NCBI GenBank assembly: GCA_024743405.1
Contig: JANSWP010000077.1
Span: forward strand, 1-34,835
DNA: 34,835 nt
Source of the DNA: Bacteroidota bacterium
GTDB taxonomy: Bacteria > Bacteroidota > Bacteroidia > Chitinophagales > Saprospiraceae
Reading direction: 5' to 3'
A program made the position numbers and the translations under genes. This document shows, piece by piece, positions 1 to 8,234 of this stretch (position 1 is its first letter; every line of letters starts with the position of its first letter). Below the pieces are notes generated by a model. That model had not been told where the DNA came from. It made no database searches and saw only the letters and a list, made by a program, of their open reading frames with translations.

Positions 1-158
1 TGGACAGAAATAACTCACACATATTATGACGGACTATTTTTTCACCATATTTCGTTAAAAATACTCGCCATATCTACGGATATGCCTGTGCTTTTTGCCT
101 CGTCTGGCAAAAAAATAGTTTTCCTCAAATATGGAACTTATTTATGTCCAAGCACTTA
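1..158. repeat. Palindromic MITE-like element, left edge cut by window
   Basis: The first bases read TGGACAGAAATAACT and the stretch ends at AACTTATTTATGTCCAAG (134-152) followed by CACTTA. These are imperfect inverted copies of each other and match the ends of the elements at 9888-10102 and 34390-34720 (consensus CTTGGACAnAA). A few bases of the left end lie outside the window. The interior differs from those two copies. It carries a core (CGTTAAAAATACTCGCC, then TATCTACGGATATGCC) that recurs in other gaps of this window. No coding potential is seen. It is probably a non-autonomous mobile or palindromic intergenic repeat. Confidence 0.55.
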
Positions 159-306
159 CTTAACCAAAATTTCATGAACCTGACTGCAAATTAATTCACT
201 TATTTATCCCGATAAACTCACTCCTTAATTATTTATCAGAACCATAAGCTATTGATTCTCAGTTCAGAAAATTTTTAAACATGCTCTTAAACCAGAGTTA
301 TAGGCA

Positions 307-331
307 AAAAAAAAGCCGCACATTTGTGCGA
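307..331 (-). terminator. Rho-independent terminator for the 425-3007 gene
   Basis: Read on the minus strand the sequence is GTCGCAC-AAAT-GTGCGGC followed by nine T. This is a 7-bp stem with one G-U pair, a 4-nt loop and a U-tract. It lies about 95 nt beyond the stop codon of the minus-strand T9SS gene. Confidence 0.7.
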
Positions 332-398
332 CTCACTAGCAATGATAAAATTCCACGAATATAAATCTTAGGAATTTAGGGTTAAATATGCTTAGTTG

Positions 399-424
399 TC
401 CGCTATTAAAGCGGAGCCTTTTTT
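399..424 (+). terminator. Plus-strand terminator-like hairpin
   Basis: TCCGCT-ATTAA-AGCGGA is followed by GCC and eight T, a plus-strand intrinsic terminator shape. No plus-strand gene is visible upstream in the window, so it either ends a transcript entering from the left, ends a small RNA, or protects the convergent minus-strand gene whose stop is at 425. Positions 159-398 hold nothing else recognisable. Confidence 0.5.
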
Positions 425-3007
425 TTATCTTATCACTTCAATTTTTTGATTCATCATCCCTCCATTTGTCCAAACTTTCATCATATACATGCCAGGATGA
501 AAACCCTCCACCTCTAACTGCATTCTCTTGGTTTGAACCGTACCTGAATTATATACTTCTTGTCCAGTTACCGTATAAACGACAACTCTTTCTATTAAAT
601 TATCAGAACCATTTAAATGGACAGTCACTTGATCAGAAGTAGGATTTGGATATACTTTAAGTTTATCTTCAGGAATAAAAGTTAACTTATCATCATCTTC
701 ATTTTCTTCATTATCCTTATCCAAATAAAGAGTAATACTATTACCTCCTATTGGAGTGGTTACACCAGAGCTATTCATCATCCCAAAAGGAGTAAGCGTT
801 ATGGTAGTCTTATCATCATTAGGACGGAAACCAGTCAAATCATCAATTACAATAAATTCAACTTTACCAATAATCCCATATCCGCTACCTGAGACACCAC
901 TTGTTCGAGTATAGCCTGCATCCAAACGATTGGCGAATGGTTTTTTAGTCATTCCAATCATTGGAGAATTATAATCCATCCATTCATCATTATCAAAAGA
1001 AATAGAAGCATCAAATATTGCTTCGTCATAGATCAAGCTAAAAGCAACACCGTAAGCATCGATAGCAGGTTTAGAAGGCGTTCCTAAAATAACATTAGTG
1101 ATAAAAACATCCCCTATTTCAACAGTATCTGGATCAAAATCAATGTCTTCTATAAATAATAAAGAATCTGTAGCCTCAAAATAAGGAGAGGGAGTAACCG
1201 TATGCCTATTAAAGTAAAAATCGCTAATTGAAGTAGTATCGATAGCCTGAACTTTACCGTCACCATCTGTATCAATATGTTTAATATCCATTGCCATTTG
1301 GGCAAAAGGATTACTCCAATCATCACCATATTGACCGAACCATTCTAAAGCAGCATTAGGTCGAGCGACGCCGATTTCCCCCATACATAAACCGATAGGC
1401 AATAAATCTCGTATGTCGACAATACCATCATGATTCGTATCTCCAGCCCAAACACAATCATTACCTGCACAAAGTGTATCCTGCGTTGAGGTAACATTTA
1501 TGATATCTACTATTAATTTAACTTCTTGGCAATCATTTGTGTTTCCTAATACACAATACTCAAATTCAAACTCTTCAGTTTGATCAACAACCCCCGTATT
1601 TGGTGTATATATCACCATATTATACCCAGAAACATCTTGTCCATAAGCTGTTGTTACGGTTTGTTGTCCAGGGTAATAATTCAATGAGCCATATTGAAGA
1701 TTAGAACTAAAGTTGATAAAATCATAATCTTCAATTGGTACATTATAGTTAAGTACCAAAGGCGTTTCTGTTGGTGTAATTAAATTATAAACAGGTAATT
1801 CTGGCTCATGATCAAAAACAACAATAGAACCCTCACCATATTCAGAATTTCCTCCCTGTGTTGTAGAAGCTTTATATATAAATTGGTCTACTCCTACAAA
1901 TCCGGCATCTGGAACATATCGATACTTACCATTTCCTATATAAGTGATACTACCATTATCAGTACTCTCGATTAAATAAGGTCCACTTAATCCACTGCCC
2001 CCTTTATCGTTTTTAAGAACATCTATGATAACTTCTCCTCCATCAACTGGCATAAAAGCGATATCATCGATAACGAATATATTTGGCAAGTCAGCTGCCA
2101 ATACCGTAATATCTACTACCTTAATATTTTGAGTTGAGAGATCTTCAAATACAATTTTATCAGTCCCGACAAATGCAGAGTCTGGAATATACTCTAACAC
2201 ATATGCAGAGTCCAAATCTCCATTTTGTGGAGCTGTTTCAACAGTATACCCTTCTAATGGTAATAAAATTACTTGTGGCGTATTTTGCTTTGTAAAAATA
2301 TGAATTGAATCATAGGGAGGAGTTAAAGTTTCCAAAACTTGAACACTAACCGTAGCTAAATCACAAGAACCTCCACTGTCACAAGCAGTATAGTTAAAAT
2401 TGGCATTACCCGAAAATCCAACAGCAGGAGTAAAGGTTATTGTAGAATCTGCATTTAATGCAACATCCCCAAAATTTGAAACGGGCATAGCCTCTACAGA
2501 AATAATAGAAGCATTACTATAATCATTATCCAAAACATCTATCGTAACTGCCTGCCCCATATCTGTTGTGGCAAAATCATCCTCAGCAATTAAGAAAGAA
2601 GGTCTAACCACAACCTCGATATACATACTAGCCATAACTGGCCAATTGCTATTAGGTGGAAGCGTTCGATAATCTATTGTAAAATGATCAACACCATAAA
2701 AATTATTTGAAGGTTTATATACTAATGAATTTACAGAAGGATTGCCAGGAATTCCAAATCTAGTTCCCCAAGAATAGTGAGGATCAAAATAAATAATTCC
2801 GCTATTAGGTAGATTTTCAGTAGCTACTTGAGGTGGAATAGAAGCGTGATTATGCGTAAAGGTAATGACTAGAGAATCGCCACTAATAATTTCGTAAAAA
2901 TGATGAGATAGTCCTCCCTGTGCCTGCACTCCAGTCAGAAGCCAGAGCCACATAAGGGCCGGCAGCAACCGGAAGACATTTTTTTTGATATGTAGGGATA
3001 CATTCAT
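425..3007 (-). CDS. T9SS-exported Ig/cadherin-like repeat protein with dockerin- and cohesin-like segments
   Basis: This is an 860-residue surface or secreted protein. Residues 1-30 form a signal peptide (hydrophobic PALMWLWLL, cut near VQAQ). Residues ~35-400 hold four Ig/cadherin-like repeats of the VxxDDF..IDVLDND...GFxGxDxFxY type, and a fifth degenerate one follows to ~505. Residues 522-600 contain two calcium-loop motifs (GDTNHDGIVDIRDL and DTDGDGKVQAIDT), a dockerin-like pair. Residues ~615-770 look like a cohesin-type beta domain (VEIGDVF...YGVAFSLIYDEAIFD). Residues ~785-860 are a type A T9SS sorting domain (KVYPNPTSDQVTV ... GMYMMKV). Such proteins are exported by T9SS and attached to the surface or released; adhesion or matrix roles are usual but the ligand is unknown. 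It is monocistronic, with a terminator downstream. Confidence 0.85.
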   Translation of the reverse strand: MNVSLHIKKNVFRLLPALMWLWLLTGVQAQGGLSHHFYEIISGDSLVITFTHNHASIPPQVATENLPNSGIIYFDPHYSWGTRFGIPGNPSVNSLVYKPSNNFYGVDHFTIDYRTLPPNSNWPVMASMYIEVVVRPSFLIAEDDFATTDMGQAVTIDVLDNDYSNASIISVEAMPVSNFGDVALNADSTITFTPAVGFSGNANFNYTACDSGGSCDLATVSVQVLETLTPPYDSIHIFTKQNTPQVILLPLEGYTVETAPQNGDLDSAYVLEYIPDSAFVGTDKIVFEDLSTQNIKVVDITVLAADLPNIFVIDDIAFMPVDGGEVIIDVLKNDKGGSGLSGPYLIESTDNGSITYIGNGKYRYVPDAGFVGVDQFIYKASTTQGGNSEYGEGSIVVFDHEPELPVYNLITPTETPLVLNYNVPIEDYDFINFSSNLQYGSLNYYPGQQTVTTAYGQDVSGYNMVIYTPNTGVVDQTEEFEFEYCVLGNTNDCQEVKLIVDIINVTSTQDTLCAGNDCVWAGDTNHDGIVDIRDLLPIGLCMGEIGVARPNAALEWFGQYGDDWSNPFAQMAMDIKHIDTDGDGKVQAIDTTSISDFYFNRHTVTPSPYFEATDSLLFIEDIDFDPDTVEIGDVFITNVILGTPSKPAIDAYGVAFSLIYDEAIFDASISFDNDEWMDYNSPMIGMTKKPFANRLDAGYTRTSGVSGSGYGIIGKVEFIVIDDLTGFRPNDDKTTITLTPFGMMNSSGVTTPIGGNSITLYLDKDNEENEDDDKLTFIPEDKLKVYPNPTSDQVTVHLNGSDNLIERVVVYTVTGQEVYNSGTVQTKRMQLEVEGFHPGMYMMKVWTNGGMMNQKIEVIR

Positions 3008-3460
3008 GGATCGTGGATTTAGTTCATTGCTGTTAAAAAATAGTGTTTCAGTTATATTGCGCGTCCCTTTTTATTTTTTGTTCGTGGTTTTTAGTAGTAT
3101 TAAGTTGGCGCTTTTTTATTCGTGGTATTGGACATCTAGATTAAAGGTCAAAGTTTTGTCCTTTCTTATACATTAATGAGTTTTGTGAAATTTATTTTAA
3201 TCACGTTAAATTGAAAAATATATGTAACTCTAAAATAATCAAAACATTACAAATGCAATAAATAAAATTTATCAATAAAATTGTAATAATTATTTAATTG
3301 CCTTATTTTGAGTTCCTTATGAATTTTCAAATTTTATTTTTGATACATTTATCAAAAAATTATACTTCGGCTCTAAGATATGAAAAAAAATCAATTATGA
3401 TGTTATAATTTGTTTTTTAATCCTTTTTAAAAATAGTTAAAGGTTTCAAATCTAACACAT
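3008..3460. other. Very AT-rich divergent intergenic region
   Basis: These 453 bp separate the divergent T9SS gene (-) and the helical-protein gene (+) and must hold both promoters. A near-consensus -7 motif, TATAATTTG, lies at about 3404-3412 on the plus strand (one base longer than TAnnTTTG). No convincing hairpin, RNA gene or coding sequence is seen. Confidence 0.4.
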
Positions 3461-4879
3461 ATGAATTCTAGCAAATTGTATTCCATACTTGAGTATTTTA
3501 ACAAATATGAGCAAAATAGTTTGCGAAAATATTTGTTATCCCCTTATTTTAACAAAAATCAGACCTTAGTTGAGCTTTTCGAAATATTATTGAAAAATAT
3601 TAACGCAAAAAATCCAAAAGAACTAACCAAAGAGCTTATATGGAAAAAACTGATCAAAATTGGAGCTTATGATGATGTGCGCTTCAGGAAGCACTTTTCT
3701 GATTTATTAAAATTAGTAGAAGGTTTTTTAGCACAACAAGTTTTTGAAGAAAATCCAGTGGTACAGGCTACCTATTTGATTGACGCAGTAGGAAGGAAAA
3801 AGATGGAAAAACTGTACAACAGTACAATGAAGTCAGCAAGAAGATTGTCAGAGCAACAATTATACAGATCTGCTTCTTATTATTATTACCAGTATCAAGT
3901 TGAAAAAAACTATTTTGATTTAGCTGAGTCGGAACATGATCGAACAGCAAAACGAAATGTAGAGGACATCGTGAATAACTTGGATCGGTTTTATTTGGCA
4001 GAAAAATTAAAATTTTATTGTCATGTTCTGAGCCAACAATATGTAACTTCCCATGAATATAAAGTGCTTTTTATTGAGGAAATTATCGATCACTTAAAAA
4101 ACTATAATTACCATGATGCCCCAGCAATAGAGATATATCTTCAAATATATCTAACTCAAAAAGAACACGAAAATAACGACCATTATCATAAGTTAAAAGA
4201 ACTAATTGATACACACGGAAATAAATTTCCAAATTCTGAAGCAGAGTTCTTTTACTCATCTGCGATGAATTATTGTATACGAAAAGTTAACCAAGGGAAT
4301 CAAAATTTCCTAAATGAGCTATTTGAACTATATAAGGGATTAATACAGACTGAATTAATTTTTGTTGATGGAGAATTATCTCCATGGAACTTCAAAAATA
4401 TTGTATCCTGTGCACTACGATTAGGAAAATATAAATGGACAGAAGATTTTATTAACAACTACAATAAGTATATACCAGATGATTTCAGAGCCAATGCAGT
4501 CTCTTTCAATCTTGCTCAATTATACTTCTATCAAAAAGAATACAATAAAGTAATCGAATTAATACAAACCGTTGAATATGAAGATTTTACATACAATTTA
4601 AACTCAAAACTTGTATTAATGATGATTTATTATGAAACGGATGAAATTGAACCCTTATATTTTTTAACAGAAAGTTTTAGAGCTTATTTGAATAGACATA
4701 AAGATATTCCAGAGTCTAGAAAAAAAGGGATAAAAGATTTTATAAAATTTACTCGGAAATTAACAAAAATTAGACCCCGAGATAAAAAAGAATTACTTAA
4801 GCTCAAAGAAGAAATTGATATGGCAAAAGGCACATTTTCTGCTAACTGGCTCAAAGAAAAAATAGCAGAATTAGAATAG
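3461..4879 (+). CDS. Unrecognised cytoplasmic helical-repeat protein
   Basis: This 472-residue protein has no signal peptide and no membrane span. It is rich in Tyr, Lys, Glu and Asn and appears almost entirely alpha-helical. Helix pairs such as ALRLGKYKWTEDFINNYNKY and NLAQLYFYQKEYNKVIELI look like degenerate TPR-type repeats across residues ~130-420. No catalytic motif is visible. I cannot name a family; a Bacteroidota-restricted scaffold or TPR-like protein is the best description. It stands alone, 180 nt upstream of metK on the same strand; metK has its own promoter candidate in the gap. The ATG at 3461 is the only plausible start. Confidence 0.7.
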   Translation: MNSSKLYSILEYFNKYEQNSLRKYLLSPYFNKNQTLVELFEILLKNINAKNPKELTKELIWKKLIKIGAYDDVRFRKHFSDLLKLVEGFLAQQVFEENPVVQATYLIDAVGRKKMEKLYNSTMKSARRLSEQQLYRSASYYYYQYQVEKNYFDLAESEHDRTAKRNVEDIVNNLDRFYLAEKLKFYCHVLSQQYVTSHEYKVLFIEEIIDHLKNYNYHDAPAIEIYLQIYLTQKEHENNDHYHKLKELIDTHGNKFPNSEAEFFYSSAMNYCIRKVNQGNQNFLNELFELYKGLIQTELIFVDGELSPWNFKNIVSCALRLGKYKWTEDFINNYNKYIPDDFRANAVSFNLAQLYFYQKEYNKVIELIQTVEYEDFTYNLNSKLVLMMIYYETDEIEPLYFLTESFRAYLNRHKDIPESRKKGIKDFIKFTRKLTKIRPRDKKELLKLKEEIDMAKGTFSANWLKEKIAELE

Positions 4880-4948
4880 ATTTAAAGTATTCAATTCAAT
4901 TAATAAAATTTATTATTCAACATATTCAATCAACATTCCTCTTTTTTC

Positions 4949-4956
4949 TATCTTTG
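4949..4956 (+). promoter_or_regulatory. Candidate -7 promoter motif for metK
   Basis: TATCTTTG matches the Bacteroidota primary sigma factor -7 consensus TAnnTTTG exactly. It lies 104 nt before the metK ATG, giving a leader of roughly 97 nt. No clear TTTG -33 box is present at the usual distance. The same octamer occurs ahead of rpsT and dnaX in this window. Confidence 0.5.
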
Positions 4957-5059
4957 CGTCACTTTTTGAAAATCCTTATGGAAATCAGTTTTCGAAATAG
5001 CTTTATACCTCATAACCAGGGGTGTTTCGATAATTGAATACAAAAAATCACACCATTAA

Positions 5060-6316
5060 ATGCCATACCTTTTCACATCCGAATCTGTTTCTGAAGGGCA
5101 CCCGGATAAAGTTTCTGATCAAATATCCGATGCCTTAGTAGATCACTTTATCGCCTTTGATCCCTCCTCAAAAGTTGCTTGCGAAACACTTGTTACTACT
5201 GGTCAAGTTGTACTTGCTGGAGAAGTTAAAACCAATACTTATCTCGACGTTCAACAAATTGCACGGGATGTCATTAAGAAAATCGGCTATACTAAATCTG
5301 AGTATATGTTCGAAGCAAACTCTTGTGGGGTTCTTTCGGCAATTCATGAGCAAAGCCCTGATATCAATAGAGGCGTTGAAAGAGCAGATCCTGAAAATCA
5401 GGGCGCAGGTGATCAAGGGATGATGTTTGGTTATGCGACTAATGAGACTGATAATTATATGCCTTTAGCGCTTGATTTAGCGCATAAGATATTGATTGAA
5501 ATGGCAGATATCCGGAAAAATTCAGACCAGATGCCCTATTTACGTCCGGACTCTAAATCGCAAGTGACAATTGAATATTCGGATGATCACAAACCAATAA
5601 GTATAGATACCGTAGTTGTATCTACTCAACATGATGACTTCGATGAAGACGAAACCATGTTAGCTAAAATTAAAGCTGATGTCATCAATATTGTTATCCC
5701 AAGAGTCAAGAATCTCTGCCCAGAACAAGTTCAATCGTTATTTAATGACAAAATTACTTTCCACGTAAATCCTACTGGAAAATTCGTAATCGGTGGACCT
5801 CATGGAGATACAGGACTGACTGGAAGAAAAATTATTGTTGATACATATGGAGGAAAAGGGGCTCACGGAGGTGGTGCTTTTTCAGGAAAAGATCCTTCAA
5901 AGGTGGATCGCTCGGCAGCCTATGCTACCCGACATATTGCCAAAAATTTAGTAGCAGCGGGAGTTTGTAATGAAGTTTTAGTTCAGGTTTCTTATGCAAT
6001 TGGTGTCGCCAGACCAACCAATATTTATATTAATACTTATGGGACATCAAATGTAAATCTAAATGATGCTCAAATTGCGGACAAGGTGGATGAAATATTT
6101 GATATGCGCCCTTATGCAATTGAGACGCGATTGAAATTGAGAAATCCAATATATTCTGACTCAGCAGCTTATGGTCATATGGGGAGAACTCCTGAAATTA
6201 AAACGGTGTCCATGACCAATGGCTCTGGTGAAACCATCCATAAGGAAGTAGAAACTTTTACTTGGGAGAAGTTAGATTATGTGGGTAAAGTCAAAAGTGC
6301 TTTTGGCTTAAGCTAA
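5060..6316 (+). CDS. metK: S-adenosylmethionine synthetase (methionine adenosyltransferase)
   Basis: This enzyme makes S-adenosylmethionine from methionine and ATP in the cytoplasm as a homotetramer. It is 418 residues, slightly over the common ~385-400. Visible signatures are the GHPDK ATP/metal site at residues 13-17, the GAGDQG signature 1 at 115-120 and the glycine-rich GGGAFSGKD signature 2 at 270-278, followed by KVDRSAAYA. The N-terminus [17 protein letters not shown] is canonical and fixes the start. The gene has its own promoter candidate and a strong terminator, so it is likely transcribed alone. I looked for a SAM riboswitch in the ~100-nt leader and did not see one. Confidence 0.98.
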   Translation: MPYLFTSESVSEGHPDKVSDQISDALVDHFIAFDPSSKVACETLVTTGQVVLAGEVKTNTYLDVQQIARDVIKKIGYTKSEYMFEANSCGVLSAIHEQSPDINRGVERADPENQGAGDQGMMFGYATNETDNYMPLALDLAHKILIEMADIRKNSDQMPYLRPDSKSQVTIEYSDDHKPISIDTVVVSTQHDDFDEDETMLAKIKADVINIVIPRVKNLCPEQVQSLFNDKITFHVNPTGKFVIGGPHGDTGLTGRKIIVDTYGGKGAHGGGAFSGKDPSKVDRSAAYATRHIAKNLVAAGVCNEVLVQVSYAIGVARPTNIYINTYGTSNVNLNDAQIADKVDEIFDMRPYAIETRLKLRNPIYSDSAAYGHMGRTPEIKTVSMTNGSGETIHKEVETFTWEKLDYVGKVKSAFGLS

Positions 6317-6349
6317 TAAAAGGGTGTCTTAAACAAATTCAGTGATTTT

Positions 6350-6392
6350 CCCTCAAACGGGCATTCATTCCGTTTGAGGGAACTATTTTTTT
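6350..6392 (+). terminator. metK rho-independent terminator
   Basis: The perfect 11-bp stem CCCTCAAACGG / CCGTTTGAGGG with a 9-nt loop is followed by AACTATTTTTTTT. It starts 34 nt after the metK stop. The minus-strand reading lacks a U-tract, so it serves metK rather than the convergent gene. Confidence 0.9.
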
Positions 6393-6409
6393 TGAAGATT
6401 TTTAAAAAT

Positions 6410-8161
6410 CTAACTTCTAATCCATTTCTTTACTACTCTCCTGCCTTTTTCATCCACCACGGCTAAAAAGTAAATTCCTTTTGGTAAGTGACTCACATCC
6501 AATTGAGTCTCCATAGTTTCAATTCGTTTTGAGAAAATTGATTCCCCTTTTGCATTTAAAATTATTGCTTTGGAAAAGCCTAATTTTGATAAGTGAAGAT
6601 TCAATACAGAAACCGAAGGATTAGGAAAAATATTAATCTCAACATCAGGATGTATAGCTTCATTTGTATTCACAATCACTAATTCCACATCCGAATCCAC
6701 GAAAATTTCACCATTGGTTGTAGTTCCTTCTATCAAATGAATTGTTTGACTTTTAGCGACTTCATATAATCGATCAATATGACCAGTCGGCCAAGTCACA
6801 ACAATGGAATCAGCCATTACATGATCTTTCAAACCAATTATTTCTGTACCTGAATTTTGTCCTAAAAACCCAATTCCACAGTGTATATATCTCATTTGAT
6901 AGGCGCCGCCTGCAAAGACTTCTATTTTAGATCCAATGGCATCACGGTTACTGAGTACACCTTCCAACTCAATTTTTAGCCAATTATTATTTCCTCCTCC
7001 ATTCTCCCACAATTTGGCATTACCAGGCGCCTCATTTAAAACAATAATATCTGGGTATCCATCATGATTAAAATCTCCTATGGCATTATTAAAACTCTTA
7101 ACGGTATCCCCAGCGAAACTTGTATTAAGTTCCTGAAAAATACCTGTACCATCATTTTCATAAAATTGGCTGAATTTGCTCCCCACCCCTAAAGGAAGTC
7201 CACTAACATAAAGATCTAAATCAAGGTCATTGTCTGCATCAAGGAAATTAGACCCCCACCCTATTCCATAAAATCCAACACCAGCACTTGCAGCCGTCTC
7301 CGTAAATGTTCCATCTCCATTATTTTGAAGCAAGGCATTCCCTTCGGGTGTGTTTGTGACGTAAACATCTTGCCAGCCATTATTATTATAATCTCCTATA
7401 GCCACACACATCGCATTCATTTCAAGATTGGCATTAGCTGATTCACCAATATCGGTAAAGGTTCCATCATGATTATTAACTAATAAAGTATTGAGGGTAT
7501 TTTTATCATTGGCAGTATAAAGATCTGGCCATTTGTCATTATTAAAATCAAAAAAAGAGGAGCAAAAAGGCGTTTTACCAGGGTCTTCCGCGCCAGAGCT
7601 GGTCGTCACTTCTGTAAATGTTCCATCCGCATTATTATGAAATAAGCGATTTTCAGTAAATGGAGGTTTCCTTTCTCCATAATATAAATCAAGCCAACCA
7701 TCTCTGTCGAAATCTCCCCAACAGGCACCAAAAGACTTCTCTTCATCGTTGGGAAGTCCAGCTGATTCGGTAATATCCAAAAAAGTTAAACCCCCTTTGT
7801 TCTCATAAAGCCGATTAGTACCATTGTAAATGGCTACATAAAAATCTTTATCTCCATCATTATCAAAATCTACCCACAGTACTTGTTTGGCTTCTCCTTG
7901 AAGGCTTACCAAAGGAGCAAGTTTCTGAAAACTACCGTTTTCATTTTTATAAAAATAGATTTCTCGACCTTCTTCAGTTGCCAAAGTAATATCATCCCAG
8001 CCATCGTTATCAAAATCACAAAAACTTACACCACCACCTCCTATACCACCATTATAGGTATGGTTAACCCCTACTTGTGAAGCGACATTTGAATAGAAAA
8101 TTTGACTAGAAAGAAGAATCGAAACAAAAAGACAGTTTACTGTAAAAATTACTTTTTTCAT
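6410..8161 (-). CDS. T9SS-exported FG-GAP/VCBS repeat protein with ASPIC/UnbV domain (CRTAC1-like)
   Basis: This is a 583-residue secreted protein. A signal peptide (MKKVIFTVNCLFVSILLSS) is followed by about seven FG-GAP/VCBS blade repeats, each with a DxDNDG-type calcium loop (CDFDNDGWDD, VDFDNDGDKD, GDFDRDGWLD, FDFNNDKWPD, GDYNNNGWQD, DADNDLDLD, GDFNHDGYPD), predicting a beta-propeller over residues ~25-385. Residues ~395-460 match the ASPIC/UnbV domain (IGSKIEVFAGG ... VTWPTGHIDRLYEV). The C-terminus (~505-583, INIFPNPSVSVLNLHL ... GIYFLAVV) is a T9SS sorting domain. The family is common in marine Bacteroidota; its role is thought to be calcium-dependent binding or adhesion, with no proven enzyme activity. 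It lies 73 nt downstream of the arylsulfotransferase-like gene and may share its transcript. Confidence 0.9.
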   Translation of the reverse strand: MKKVIFTVNCLFVSILLSSQIFYSNVASQVGVNHTYNGGIGGGGVSFCDFDNDGWDDITLATEEGREIYFYKNENGSFQKLAPLVSLQGEAKQVLWVDFDNDGDKDFYVAIYNGTNRLYENKGGLTFLDITESAGLPNDEEKSFGACWGDFDRDGWLDLYYGERKPPFTENRLFHNNADGTFTEVTTSSGAEDPGKTPFCSSFFDFNNDKWPDLYTANDKNTLNTLLVNNHDGTFTDIGESANANLEMNAMCVAIGDYNNNGWQDVYVTNTPEGNALLQNNGDGTFTETAASAGVGFYGIGWGSNFLDADNDLDLDLYVSGLPLGVGSKFSQFYENDGTGIFQELNTSFAGDTVKSFNNAIGDFNHDGYPDIIVLNEAPGNAKLWENGGGNNNWLKIELEGVLSNRDAIGSKIEVFAGGAYQMRYIHCGIGFLGQNSGTEIIGLKDHVMADSIVVTWPTGHIDRLYEVAKSQTIHLIEGTTTNGEIFVDSDVELVIVNTNEAIHPDVEINIFPNPSVSVLNLHLSKLGFSKAIILNAKGESIFSKRIETMETQLDVSHLPKGIYFLAVVDEKGRRVVKKWIRS

Positions 8162-8234
8162 ACTAATTGATCTGATTTTGAAAGAAAATTAAGTATTTCT
8201 TTGGCGTATTTTGGGGAAAGCATGAGTGAAATTT

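Noticed and set aside
388-642. Plus-strand frame over the end of the T9SS gene
   Set aside because: It is an antisense shadow of the sorting domain and starts inside a terminator hairpin.
2985-3176. Small plus-strand frame (63 codons) with hydrophobic content
   Set aside because: It overlaps the 5' end of the T9SS gene and has no promoter, conserved motif or sensible ending; the hydrophobicity comes from T-rich DNA.
4960-5059. SAM riboswitch in the metK leader
   Set aside because: I compared the leader by eye with SAM-I and SAM-II features (SAM-II has a GATAA...AGCTA pseudoknot strand). Only GATAA is present and the needed pairing is absent. An Infernal search with the SAM riboswitch models would settle it.
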